DNA of 64,000 bases from an uncultured Clostridia bacterium (GCA_944338165.1 CALVLN010000001.1:62001-126000), one strand, 5' to 3'. Positions 8,378 through 16,552 are shown, counted from the first letter of the stretch. Translations and numbers: made by a program. The notes: generated from the sequence alone by a model not told the origin.

Positions 8378-9034
8378 TCAGTCTTCGTCGGCAAGAAATT
8401 TATAGCCGACGCCGAATACCGTTTCAAAATTCAGCCCGAATTTGCGGAGGCGCGCGATGTGGTTGTCCAGCGTGCGCGTTTCCCCGTAATCATACCCCCA
8501 CACGTCCATGAGCAGCGATTCGCGCGTCATGACCTTGCCCTCGTTGAGGATACAGTAGCGGAGCAGCTGAAATTCCTTGTTGTTGAGCGGAAGTTCCTTG
8601 CCGCGGAAGGTCACCCGCATGTTCTCCGTGTTCATCTCGAGATGCCCCGCGCGGAGGATGGGCGTCTTGCCCGAACGGCGGAGCGCGGCGTTGACGCGCG
8701 CCGTCAGTTCGAGGACGCCGAACGGCTTGGCGATATAATCGTCCGCGCCGAGGTTGAGCCCCTTCACCTTATCCGTCTCCTTGGAAAGCGCGGAAAGCAT
8801 GATGACGGACACGTCCGGCCAGCGCGTCTTGACGTGTTTGAGCACCTCAAGCCCGTCGCCGTCCGAAAGCATGATATCAAGCAGCACGACGCCGGGCAGC
8901 GCGCGCTCCATGGCGGCGAGAAATTCCTTGATGGTGGTAAAATATTCGCATTCGATGCTGTTCATATCCAGCGTGCACTGCACGAGTTCGCAGATGCTCG
9001 CATCGTCTTCCAGCAGATAAACCTTCTTTTCCAT
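8378..9034 (-). CDS. phoP: OmpR-family response regulator, PhoP/PhoB-like
   Basis: A 218-residue two-domain DNA-binding regulator. The receiver domain has the acidic pair LLEDD near residue 9, phospho-acceptor Asp53 in LLDIMLSDGDG, and Lys in DDYIAKPFG. The C-terminal half is a winged helix ending in TRTLDNHIARLRKFG. It is 12 nt downstream of the Na/Pi symporter gene and precedes the kinase. Its expected targets are the TTTACA-type repeats upstream of pstS and of the symporter; that link is inference. Confidence 0.88.
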   Translation of the reverse strand: MEKKVYLLEDDASICELVQCTLDMNSIECEYFTTIKEFLAAMERALPGVVLLDIMLSDGDGLEVLKHVKTRWPDVSVIMLSALSKETDKVKGLNLGADDYIAKPFGVLELTARVNAALRRSGKTPILRAGHLEMNTENMRVTFRGKELPLNNKEFQLLRYCILNEGKVMTRESLLMDVWGYDYGETRTLDNHIARLRKFGLNFETVFGVGYKFLADED

Positions 9035-9046
9035 TCTGTCCCGTCC

Positions 9047-10735
9047 TCACGCTACGGGCGCATCCTTCTGTTCGATGGAATGCGCGATGAACGTGATGTG
9101 GTCTGCCGCACGCTCGAGATTGCCGACGAGGTTGATGAACACGTTGGCGCTCTGCGGCTGGCATTTGCCTTCGTTGAGGCGCTTGATGTGGCGGTTGACG
9201 AGGGTGCGGCGGTAATTGTCGATCTCGTCTTCGGCGGCGTCGACGTCCTTGAGCCGCGAATAATCGCGGCGGGAAAACGCCTCCAGCGCCGATTCGTACA
9301 GCTTTTTGATCTTGTCAAACATCTCCTGCGTCATGGAGAGGAATTCCGCCGAGAACACCAGCCCGTCGTTCTGGTAATGGTCGGTATATTTGGTGACGTT
9401 GTCGGCGAGCTCGCCGATACGCACGATGTCGTTGAGCACGTAATGCAGGCTGGAGATGGTCTTTTCGTCCTCCATGACGAGGGAGGAAGCGGAAAGCTTG
9501 ACCAAATATTCCACCGCCGCGCGGTTGGCTTCGGCAAGCGTCGCGTTGCGCTTGATGACGTCCTCCTTCACGGACGTGTCCTTTTTCTCAAAGGCGTCAA
9601 AGGCGCGCGTGAGCGTCTCCATCGCATAGGTGAACATCTTGCCCGTCTCCTGATAGAGGTAGCCGAGCGCGACGGAAGGCTGGCGCATGAAACGTTCGTC
9701 GAGAGTGCCGAGGACGGAAGGCTTCTTCGGCTGCTTCTTTTCCCGCACGAGAAGGTCGGCAAGTTTGACGAATCCCTTGGCGAACGGCAGGAAGATGGCA
9801 GTGCACGTCACGTTGAACAGCGTATGGAAGAAGGCGATCTGGAACTCGTAATTGGGCCCCGTCGTCGTCGCGGGGAAGATCTTCTGCAGCACCGTCTCCG
9901 AGAAGGTGACCCCGAACGGCTGCCAGCAGAGCAGGAAAATGGTAAAGATGACGGCGCCGAAACAGTTGAACAAAAGGTGGATGATGGCGGCGCGGCGCGC
10001 GTTGGCGCTCGCCCCGATGGAAGAGAGCAGCGCCGTCACGCAGGTACCGATGTTGGAACCGATGATGACGTAATAGACGCCGTCCCCCGTGCCGCCGATG
10101 AGCACGCCGCTCATTGCGAGCACGACGACGATACTCGTCACCGCAGAGGAGGACTGGATGATCCCCGTCGCCACGACGCCGATCAGAAGGAGCAGGAACG
10201 GATTTTTGACCACGGAGAGCGCATTGTTGAGCACCTGCATGATCTCCGGATGCAGATCGGGATCGAGCGCATCCGACATGACGCCGAGCCCGACGAAAAT
10301 GAGCCCCAGCCCCGCAAGCACGTTGCCGGTCACTTTGACCTTTTCGTTCTTGGCAAACATGGTCATGAATACGCCGATGACGGCGAGCGCCATGAGGAAT
10401 GCCGAGACGTCCAGGCTCCCGAGCGAGGCGATCCACGCCGTGATGGTGGTGCCGATGTTGGCGCCCATGATGACGGCCGTCGCCTGGAAAAGCGTCATGA
10501 TGCCCGCATTGACGAGGCCGACGACCATGACGGTGGTCGCCGACGAGCTCTGGATGATCATCGTCACCGCCGCGCCGATGCCGACGCCCGCAAGGCGGTT
10601 ATCCGCCGTCTTGTTGAGCATGGTCTTGAGTTTGCCGTGGGCGAGACGCGACATGCTGTCCGACATCATGTTCATGCCGATGAGGAACGCGCCGAGCCCG
10701 CCGAGCACCATCACGACGAGATAGACATACTCCAT
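9047..10735 (-). CDS. Na/Pi cotransporter with C-terminal PhoU-like domain
   Basis: A 562-residue NptA/YjbB-type sodium-dependent phosphate transporter in the cytoplasmic membrane. The two inverted-repeat signatures are visible: GAAVTMIIQSSSATTVMVVG near residue 50 and ATGIIQSSSAVTSIVVVLA near residue 190. After about residue 340 the protein becomes soluble and helical and resembles PhoU. Start chosen at MEYVYLVVMV, preceded by GAGAGGGGAT; the longer in-frame extension is charged and unlike the family. It carries its own Pho-box promoter and leads into the regulator and kinase genes. Confidence 0.9.
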   Translation of the reverse strand: MEYVYLVVMVLGGLGAFLIGMNMMSDSMSRLAHGKLKTMLNKTADNRLAGVGIGAAVTMIIQSSSATTVMVVGLVNAGIMTLFQATAVIMGANIGTTITAWIASLGSLDVSAFLMALAVIGVFMTMFAKNEKVKVTGNVLAGLGLIFVGLGVMSDALDPDLHPEIMQVLNNALSVVKNPFLLLLIGVVATGIIQSSSAVTSIVVVLAMSGVLIGGTGDGVYYVIIGSNIGTCVTALLSSIGASANARRAAIIHLLFNCFGAVIFTIFLLCWQPFGVTFSETVLQKIFPATTTGPNYEFQIAFFHTLFNVTCTAIFLPFAKGFVKLADLLVREKKQPKKPSVLGTLDERFMRQPSVALGYLYQETGKMFTYAMETLTRAFDAFEKKDTSVKEDVIKRNATLAEANRAAVEYLVKLSASSLVMEDEKTISSLHYVLNDIVRIGELADNVTKYTDHYQNDGLVFSAEFLSMTQEMFDKIKKLYESALEAFSRRDYSRLKDVDAAEDEIDNYRRTLVNRHIKRLNEGKCQPQSANVFINLVGNLERAADHITFIAHSIEQKDAPVA

Positions 10736-10811
10736 AAACCAAATCCCCTCTCTCGATTTTCTTCTGTCCTGGCAGGGAACGCGCTCAAAGCGGGCGCGGA
10801 CCCCGAATTCC

Positions 10812-10874
10812 ATTATAACAAAGAGAGGCGGGACTTGTCACCTGTTTGCAAACGATTTGTAAAAAAAATGTAAA
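10812..10874 (-). promoter_or_regulatory. Promoter with four 11-bp-phased Pho-box-like repeats (Na/Pi symporter operon)
   Basis: On the minus strand TTTACA (10869-10874), TTTACA (10858-10863), TTTGCA (10847-10852) and GTGACA (10836-10841) are spaced exactly 11 bp apart. A -10 TATAAT lies at 10812-10817, so the last repeat occupies the -35 place with an 18-bp spacer. The arrangement matches known PhoP/PhoB boxes (direct repeats one helical turn apart). Confidence 0.75.
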
Positions 10875-10883
10875 AAGAAACCA

Positions 10884-10903
10884 AGAAAAACGGGCAGCGC
10901 CCG
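10884..10903 (-). terminator. Terminator after phoU
   Basis: CGGGC-GCT-GCCCG stem followed on the minus strand by TTTTTCTT. It closes the pst-phoU unit just before the symporter promoter. Confidence 0.7.
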
Positions 10904-11020
10904 GTCCCCCGGTTCCTTCTCTGCCGCAGAATGCGGCCTGTCTGCAAAAATACGGCAGGCGTTTCTGCCCGACCGTAACCACAGCTTACGCAGGCATGCG
11001 ATCGCGCCCGCGGTAAACCC

Positions 11021-11677
11021 TCACTGATATTCCTTGTGGACGCCCGTGACGAGATATTTCGCCCACTCGCCCACGTTGACCGCATAGTCGCCGATCTTTT
11101 CGAGGTACTTTGCGATCATGAGCAGATTGACTGCCTGGTCCGCATGCGAAGGGTCCTTGGTCATCATCTCGATGAGCATCGCCTTCGTCTCGTTGAAGAG
11201 CGCGTCCATCTCGTCGTCCGCGCGGATGACCATATCCGCGCCGCCGACGCTCTCGCTGAGGAAAGCGGCGACGCTCTGATGGATCATGGCGACGGCGAGA
11301 TCCCCCATCTTCTGGATCTTGGTCGGCTCGTGGAAGAGCTCCTCGTCGGGGTACTGGCGCACGATCTCGCCGATGTCGGACGCCTGATCGCCGATGCGCT
11401 CGATGTCGGTGATGACCTTGAGCGCCGTCGTCACCTTGATGAGGTCTCTGGCGACGGGCTGCTGCTTGAGAAGGATGCGCATGCACTTTTTCTCGATGTC
11501 GAGCTCGAGCTCGTCGACTTCCTTGTCGATTTCCGAGACGGATGCGCCGAGAGAGCGGTCGAGCGTCTTCAGGGCGGACACCGCCTCCTTGATCATGCGC
11601 TCGGTGATCTCGCACATTTCCGTCAGTTTGTCGTGAAGCGACTGCAATTCTTCGTCAAAAATCTTTCTTGTCGTCAT
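11021..11677 (-). CDS. phoU: Phosphate transport system accessory protein PhoU
   Basis: A 218-residue all-helical cytoplasmic regulator that couples the Pst transporter to the PhoR kinase. Two PhoU repeats are visible, with metal-binding-type motifs DKEVDELELDIEKKCMRIL near residue 50 and ADDEMDALFNETKAML near residue 152, and DIERIGDQASDIGE near 93. It follows pstB by 10 nt in the usual order pstS-C-A-B-phoU. Confidence 0.95.
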   Translation of the reverse strand: MTTRKIFDEELQSLHDKLTEMCEITERMIKEAVSALKTLDRSLGASVSEIDKEVDELELDIEKKCMRILLKQQPVARDLIKVTTALKVITDIERIGDQASDIGEIVRQYPDEELFHEPTKIQKMGDLAVAMIHQSVAAFLSESVGGADMVIRADDEMDALFNETKAMLIEMMTKDPSHADQAVNLLMIAKYLEKIGDYAVNVGEWAKYLVTGVHKEYQ

Positions 11678-11687
11678 AAAAAGCTCC

Positions 11688-12527
11688 TTAACCGAATCTG
11701 CCCGTGATGTAGCGCTCCGTTTCGGGGTGCTTGGGCGCAGAGAAGACGTCGTCCGTATTCCCGAACTCGATGAGTTCGCCGAGAAGGAAAAAGCCCGTCT
11801 TATCGGAAATACGCGCCGCCTGCTGCATGTTGTGGGTGACCATGACGATGGTGACGTCCTTTTTAAGTTCGCCGCACAGCTCCTCGATCTTGCCCGTGGA
11901 GATGGGGTCGAGCGCGGAAGTCGGCTCGTCCATCAGAAGGATCTGCGGGCCGACGGCAAGCGCGCGTGCGATGCAGAGGCGCTGCTGCTGACCGCCGGAG
12001 AGCCCCATCGCCGATTTGTTGAGCCGGTCCTTGAGTTCGTCCCACATGGCCGCCTGGCGCAGCGAACGCTCCACGATCTCATCGAGAGCGCCGCGCGAGC
12101 GGACGCCGAAGGTGCGGGGACCGTAGGCGATGTTGTCGTACACGCTCATGGGGAAGGGATTTGGCTTCTGAAACACCATGCCGACGTTCTTGCGAAGCGC
12201 GGAAAGGTCGAGGCGGCGATCGTAGATATCCACCCCGCCGATCTCGATCCTGCCCTCCACGCGGCAGCCCTCCACCAGATCGTTCATGCGGTTGAGCGTC
12301 TTGATGAGCGTGGACTTCCCGCAGCCGGAAGGCCCGATCATTGCCGTGATCTGCAGCTTGGGGACGACCATGTTGATCTTTTTCAGCGCCTGGAAGTCGC
12401 CGTAATAGAGGTCGACGTCCTCGATGACGATGGCGTTGTCGCCCGAAAAGTCAAAAATTTCCAGCGGATCTTTCTTTTCGGCTTTCGGGGCGGCAGCGCC
12501 CTCTTTTTTTCTGGAAAACAAATGCAT
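11688..12527 (-). CDS. pstB: Phosphate ABC transporter ATP-binding protein PstB
   Basis: A 279-residue ATPase for phosphate import. It has Walker [10 protein letters not shown], signature LSGGQQQRL, Walker [14 protein letters not shown] and the switch His in [10 protein letters not shown]. The first 25 residues (Lys/Glu/Ala rich) are an N-terminal extension relative to compact PstB proteins. It starts 3 nt after the permease stop. Confidence 0.96.
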   Translation of the reverse strand: MHLFSRKKEGAAAPKAEKKDPLEIFDFSGDNAIVIEDVDLYYGDFQALKKINMVVPKLQITAMIGPSGCGKSTLIKTLNRMNDLVEGCRVEGRIEIGGVDIYDRRLDLSALRKNVGMVFQKPNPFPMSVYDNIAYGPRTFGVRSRGALDEIVERSLRQAAMWDELKDRLNKSAMGLSGGQQQRLCIARALAVGPQILLMDEPTSALDPISTGKIEELCGELKKDVTIVMVTHNMQQAARISDKTGFFLLGELIEFGNTDDVFSAPKHPETERYITGRFG

Positions 12528-12530
12528 GTG

Positions 12531-14369
12531 TTACCTCTTCTTTCTGACGTGACGTTCGATGAAATAAACGATGAGATTGAGGATCAGCGTGAGGCCGAGC
12601 AGAATGACCGCAAGCGCATACGCCTGATCCATGAAAAGCCCCTCGCCCGCGCAGACGTACAGCAGGACGGCAAGCGAACTCGCCGCGCCCGCGGGGCTGC
12701 CGGAAAAGTTGAAGGACGTGCCCATGGTGAAGATGAGCGCCGCCGATTCGCCGATGATGCGGCCGATGGCAAGGATGGACGCCGTGGCAATGCCGGGGAA
12801 GGCCGAGGGAAGCACGATCTTGAAGATCGTTCTCACCTTGCCCGCGCCCAGGCCGTAACTCGCCTCACGCAACGGCATGGGGACCGCGTAGAGCGCCTCT
12901 TCCGCCGAACGTATGATGGTGGGCAGCACGATGAGCACCATGGTGAACGCGCCCGCGAGCACCGAATAGCGCAATCCGAGCGCCGTGACGAATAGGATGT
13001 TGCCGAACAGGCCGAACACGATGGACGGCACGCCCGCGAGCGCATCGATGAACGTGCGGATGACCTTGACGAATTTGCTCCCCTTTTTGGAATATTCGTT
13101 GAGGTAGATGGCGGCGCAGATGCCGAGCGGGAGCGCGATGACGAGCGTGATGCCGATGAGCTCGAGCGTCGCCAAAAACGCGGGCCCCAGCGTCGGCGTA
13201 GCGACGCTCTGTTCCCCGAACAGGAAGTCCGCCGTGAGGCACCCGACGCCCTGCACGAGGATGTAAATGACGATGGTCGCGAGGATGATCCCGACGAGGG
13301 CGGCGCACACCATGCCGAAGATCGCCGCCGCCATGGAAAGATGCCCCTTCTTGCGGAAGGCGACGGGCTGCGCGCCCTCACCGCGGAGCACTTTTTCGCC
13401 GCGCTTGCCCTTGAATTCCTTGGGAACGAGGTTGAGGGAAAGCGTGATGATGAGGACCATGACGAGCAGCACGAGGCCTGTGGCGATGAGCGCCGAGCGG
13501 TGCAGCCCCGAGGCATAGCCCATTTCCATGACGATATTCGTCGTCATCGTGCGGATGTAGGAAAACAGCCCCGAAGGGAACAGCACGCGGTTGCCGGAGA
13601 CCCAGACGACCGCCATGGCTTCGCCGATGGCCCTGCCGATGCCGAGGATGAGCGCCGAAATGATGCCCGAGCGCGCCGCGGGAACGACGACGCGGAACAC
13701 CGCCTGCGCCTTGGTGTTGCCCATGGCGAGCGCGCCCTCGTAATACTGCTTGGGAACGGCGTCCAGCGCGTTCTTGGTGAGCGAAGTGACCGTAGGCAGG
13801 ATCATGACGGCGAGCAGGATGGAACAGGCCAGAATGCCCTTTCCGTCGCCGCCGACGTTGGAGAGCAGATTGACGACGACTTCCAGCCCGAACAGGCCGT
13901 AGACGATGGACGGGATGCCCGCCAGAATTTTGATGATCTGATCGAAGATGGTGCGCAGGTTGATCTTATTGATGAGCGCGACCGTCTTCTGCAAAAACGC
14001 GTTCTTGCCGTTGTATTTAAGGTGCAGCCGATCGGGGCACCAGAAGGCGAGAAAGATCGCCGTAAATACGCCCACCGTGCCGCCGATGAGCGCCGCCCCC
14101 AAGGTGACGACGATCGAATTGACCAGCATGGGCAGGATGCCGAAGTGGTCGTACGTCGGCGTCCACGTGGAGCCGAATAAGAAGTTGAAAAAGCCGATCT
14201 CGCGGAACGCGGGAATGGAGCCGTAAAGGATATATCCGATGATGCCGAAGACGGCGACGATGGAAAGGCACGCGCAGGCGGTGAATAAGACCCTCGCGCT
14301 CACCTCGCCCGGCTTGGCTTTGCTCCCGTGACGGACAGGCTTTTTTTCTTGTGCAGAAGTTGCTTCCAT
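12531..14369 (-). CDS. pstCA: Phosphate ABC transporter permease, natural PstC-PstA fusion
   Basis: One 612-residue open frame holds both membrane subunits of the Pst transporter. Residues about 25-315 are PstC-like (FGILPMLVNSIVVTLG, AGIPSIVYGLFGL, GIGRAIGEAMAV). A basic linker near 315-345 (KEFKGKRGEKVLRGEG) follows. Residues about 345-610 are PstA-like (TLGPAFLATLELIGITLVIA, AGVPSIVFGLFGN, AIGRIIGESAALIFTMG). About twelve hydrophobic segments are expected. Usually these are two genes. There is no stop or frameshift at the junction. The start is 80 nt after pstS, beyond a strong hairpin. Confidence 0.93.
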   Translation of the reverse strand: MEATSAQEKKPVRHGSKAKPGEVSARVLFTACACLSIVAVFGIIGYILYGSIPAFREIGFFNFLFGSTWTPTYDHFGILPMLVNSIVVTLGAALIGGTVGVFTAIFLAFWCPDRLHLKYNGKNAFLQKTVALINKINLRTIFDQIIKILAGIPSIVYGLFGLEVVVNLLSNVGGDGKGILACSILLAVMILPTVTSLTKNALDAVPKQYYEGALAMGNTKAQAVFRVVVPAARSGIISALILGIGRAIGEAMAVVWVSGNRVLFPSGLFSYIRTMTTNIVMEMGYASGLHRSALIATGLVLLVMVLIITLSLNLVPKEFKGKRGEKVLRGEGAQPVAFRKKGHLSMAAAIFGMVCAALVGIILATIVIYILVQGVGCLTADFLFGEQSVATPTLGPAFLATLELIGITLVIALPLGICAAIYLNEYSKKGSKFVKVIRTFIDALAGVPSIVFGLFGNILFVTALGLRYSVLAGAFTMVLIVLPTIIRSAEEALYAVPMPLREASYGLGAGKVRTIFKIVLPSAFPGIATASILAIGRIIGESAALIFTMGTSFNFSGSPAGAASSLAVLLYVCAGEGLFMDQAYALAVILLGLTLILNLIVYFIERHVRKKR

Positions 14370-14400
14370 AAAGTACTCCGTAACTCAAAAAAATCCCTTT

Positions 14401-14426
14401 CTTCCCGCAGGAGGGCCTGCGGGAAG
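14401..14426 (-). terminator. Hairpin between pstS and pstCA
   Basis: CTTCCCGCAGG / CCTGCGGGAAG forms a perfect 11-bp stem with a 4-nt loop. AAAGGGATTTTTTT follows on the minus strand, so the T-run is 7 nt away. It is likely a leaky terminator or RNA-protecting end that keeps pstS mRNA in excess. Confidence 0.65.
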
Positions 14427-14448
14427 GAAGGAATGCCTGCCGTTTCGT

Positions 14449-15390
14449 TTAGTCTTCTTCGCCGACGACGATGGGCGTGCCGTTCATATAGAGGTTGTAG
14501 AGCTGATCGAAGGTGATGTTCTCCACCTCGGAACCCTTCTTGGCGATGACGGCGATGCCGTCCGTCGCGATCTGATGGCCGGTGAGCGTCTCAAGTTCCT
14601 CCGCCTTCAGCGCGCGGGACGCCATGCCGATGGTCTTTTCGTTATCCTGCGCCGCCTTGATGCCTTCGCCCGAGCCGTTCTCGGTGATGGTGATGGTGAA
14701 CTTGTTGTTGGGGTTGGCTTTCTCGAACGCCTCAACAAGCTCCTTCATGAGAGGGCCGACCGACGTGGACCCCGTGATCTGGAGCGACGTCTCCGTGCCC
14801 GCATACGGCGTGTAGTCCTTGATCTCGACCTGGCCTTCGCCGGTGCCTTCGGGAAGGTTGATATAATCTTCGCCGATGATCTTCTGCCCCGCTTCGCTCT
14901 CGATGTAATCGATGAGGTTCTTGGCGAGATCGCTCAGCTTATCGTAATCCTGATAGCAGATGTTGAAGGGACGGGAGAGCTTGTAGCTGCCGTTGAGGAC
15001 GTTGGCCGTCGTAGCCTCAACGCCTTCCACCTTGAGCGCCTGCACCGTATCCGTATTGACGAGGTAGGACCCGAGGGAAACGTAGCCGATCTTCCCGTAT
15101 GCCTGGGCGACGGAAGTGATGACGCCCGCCGTGTTGTTGTTTTCCTCCACGCAGCTTGCAAGCGGCTTGCCCTCGCCGAGCGCGTCGTCGATGGTCTTGC
15201 CGTCCTTGTTTTCAACGAGTTCGTCGAACGCGCCGCGCGTACCGGAAGCGGACTCGCGGGCGACCGCTCTGGTGATATCCGCCGCAGGATCGTTAGCGTT
15301 TGCCTTGTTGCCGCCGCAGCCTGCCAGCGCCGCGATACCGATCGTCCCGACGATTGCTGCAAGTCCGACCGCAAACAGTTTCTTCTTCAT
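14449..15390 (-). CDS. pstS: PstS-type phosphate-binding lipoprotein with permuted lobe order
   Basis: A 313-residue lipoprotein that should capture phosphate for PstCA/PstB. It has a signal peptide and the lipobox LAGC (Cys25). Residues 39-180 match what is normally the second half of PstS: RESASGTRGAFDELV, IGYVSLGSY, NGSYKLSRPFNIC, EAGQKIIGEDYINL. Residues 202-306 match what is normally the first half: LQITGSTSVGPLMKELVEAF, ENGSGEGIKAAQ, IGMASRALKAEE, DGIAVIAKKGS, LTFDQLYNLYMNG-like end. The cut falls at the usual inter-lobe crossover. All normal parts are present once, so this is a permutation, not a truncation. ATG chosen because AAGGAGAAG precedes it. Confidence 0.9.
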   Translation of the reverse strand: MKKKLFAVGLAAIVGTIGIAALAGCGGNKANANDPAADITRAVARESASGTRGAFDELVENKDGKTIDDALGEGKPLASCVEENNNTAGVITSVAQAYGKIGYVSLGSYLVNTDTVQALKVEGVEATTANVLNGSYKLSRPFNICYQDYDKLSDLAKNLIDYIESEAGQKIIGEDYINLPEGTGEGQVEIKDYTPYAGTETSLQITGSTSVGPLMKELVEAFEKANPNNKFTITITENGSGEGIKAAQDNEKTIGMASRALKAEELETLTGHQIATDGIAVIAKKGSEVENITFDQLYNLYMNGTPIVVGEED

Positions 15391-15424
15391 TTTTTTTCTT
15401 CTCCTTTTCTCTTGATGTGCCTTT

Positions 15425-15498
15425 ATCATAGCACGCGCTTGTAATCTTTTCCGCACGATTTTGTAACAAACGTGTAAATTATTTCCCGAATTTGTAAA
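15425..15498 (-). promoter_or_regulatory. pstS promoter with Pho-box-like repeats
   Basis: Minus-strand hexamers TTTACA (15493-15498), TTTACA (15473-15478), GTTACA (15462-15467) and ATTACA (15440-15445) precede a -10 TATGAT (15425-15430). Spacings are 20, 11 and 22 bp, and the last repeat ends 9 bp from the -10. No normal -35 is present, as expected of an activator-dependent Pho promoter. Confidence 0.75.
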
Positions 15499-15607
15499 CT
15501 CGATTTTACATCTTCCCCGCACCTCGCCGGTGCCCTGCCAAAAAAGTATCCCCGTTTTTTCCGCCGCTTATACGCGCGCGTATCTACAATACTTCACGCA
15601 GGTGCGT

Positions 15608-15636
15608 AAAAAGAAAAACGCATGCCGCAGGCATGC
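15608..15636 (-). terminator. Second terminator downstream of tRNA-Arg
   Basis: GCATGCC-TGC-GGCATGC perfect stem followed on the minus strand by GTTTTTCTTTTT. It stands in tandem with the terminator at 15657-15688; no gene is seen between the two. Confidence 0.7.
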
Positions 15637-15656
15637 CCCTTCTCCGCAGAAAACGC

Positions 15657-15688
15657 AAAAAAAACCGTACCGGGTTTGCCCGATACGG
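15657..15688 (-). terminator. Terminator of tRNA-Arg
   Basis: CCGTATCGGG-CAAA-CCCGGTACGG (one mismatch) followed by eight T on the minus strand, 3 nt after the tRNA CCA end. Confidence 0.9.
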
Positions 15689-15691
15689 CCC

Positions 15692-15768
15692 TGGTGCACC
15701 TTAAGGAATTCGAATCCCTAGCCTTTGGTTCCGTAGACCAACGCTCTATCCAGTTGAGCTAAAGGTGC
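15692..15768 (-). tRNA. tRNA-Arg(ACG)
   Basis: A 77-nt cloverleaf with encoded CCA. The acceptor stem is GCACCTT/AAGGTGC, the anticodon stem TTGGT/ACCAA encloses loop CTACGGA (anticodon ACG), and the T loop is TTCGAAT. ACG is the substrate that TadA (gene at 23323-23820) converts to ICG. Confidence 0.95.
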
Positions 15769-15803
15769 AATTATGAAAGCATCCCCTTCGAGAATGCTAA
15801 CCC

Positions 15804-15832
15804 ATTATAGCCGTTTCTCTCGCGTTTGTCAA
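15804..15832 (-). promoter_or_regulatory. Consensus promoter of tRNA-Arg
   Basis: TTGACA (15827-15832), 17-bp spacer, TATAAT (15804-15809): a full consensus sigma-A promoter, 35 nt before the mature tRNA 5' end. Confidence 0.9.
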
Positions 15833-15855
15833 CGGATTTTGCCCCGCCGACAAAG

Positions 15856-15970
15856 AATTCCACAGATTTTTTCTGCCTGTGGATAAAATGCAAACATTCT
15901 TTCGCGTTTCTTGGCTCTTTTTGTCGAATTGTGGAGAGAACCGCGCAAATTGTGGATAAAATGTGGATAA
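15856..15970 (-). promoter_or_regulatory. DnaA-box cluster
   Basis: Three perfect DnaA boxes (TTATCCACA on the minus strand) lie at 15878-15886, 15951-15959 and 15962-15970; the last two start 11 bp apart in the same orientation. Two-mismatch versions occur at 15856-15864 (other orientation) and 15930-15938. The 15833-16066 intergenic stretch holds no gene and no other feature that I see. dnaA, dnaN or rpmH are not nearby, so a DnaA-titrating or control site is more likely than oriC. Confidence 0.7.
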
Positions 15971-16066
15971 CTTCCCTGCATTCTGTACGGAATTCCCCCG
16001 CGAGGTGCCGCCATGTACCCGGCCGTGTGGAAATGTTTTTTATTTTCCGGCCCCGAAAATCCCCTT

Positions 16067-16552
16067 TCAGCCGAGGGAGGGATGGGAAAAATCTTCCTGC
16101 CCGTCCAGCGCCATGATCTTCAGCCCGTGCGGCACGCAGACGATGACGCCGCTGACGGTTTCGATGGGGCGCATATACATACAGTCCTTGCGGCGGCTGC
16201 AATTGGCGTCCTCCATCTTCGCCATGCGCTGCGCCTTATCGATGGCGAGCACGTTATACTCCGTCTTTTCCGCGTCGGCATAAAAGGTGACGCGGACGAG
16301 ATCCCCTTCCTCCTCCACCGCGATGCGGTCTTCCCAGCCCGCGGAGACGGACGCCCCGCCCGCAAAGGAATAGGTAAAAACCGTCTCCTCCCCGTAGACG
16401 AAGCGGATGCCCGTGAGCGGCGTCTTGTCCGCCCCGAACACGAACACGGCAAAGAGGACCGCCACGAGGACCGCGAGCGCCGCGTACACGATGACGTCAA
16501 GGGGCGCAAACGGCTTTTTTTCCTTGACGAGTTTGATGCGCTGCGTGCCCAT
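16067..16552 (-). CDS. Membrane-anchored NusG domain II protein
   Basis: A 161-residue protein with one N-terminal TM helix (about residues 20-43, VIVYAALAVLVAVLFAVFVF) and an extracytoplasmic domain resembling the NusG_II family: CSRRKDC near residue 119 and SGVIVCVPHGLKIMAL near 135. Proteins of this type often sit next to ApbE and FMN-binding proteins; their role is unknown. Its start overlaps the apbE stop as TGATG, so it is translated with apbE. ATG at 16552 is chosen over an upstream ATG because of this coupling. Confidence 0.75.
   Translation of the reverse strand: MGTQRIKLVKEKKPFAPLDVIVYAALAVLVAVLFAVFVFGADKTPLTGIRFVYGEETVFTYSFAGGASVSAGWEDRIAVEEEGDLVRVTFYADAEKTEYNVLAIDKAQRMAKMEDANCSRRKDCMYMRPIETVSGVIVCVPHGLKIMALDGQEDFSHPSLG

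Noticed and set aside
15833..16066. Chromosomal origin oriC
   Set aside because: DnaA boxes are present, but dnaA, dnaN, rpmH and gyrB are absent and no clear AT-rich unwinding region flanks the boxes. Kept as a DnaA-box cluster only.
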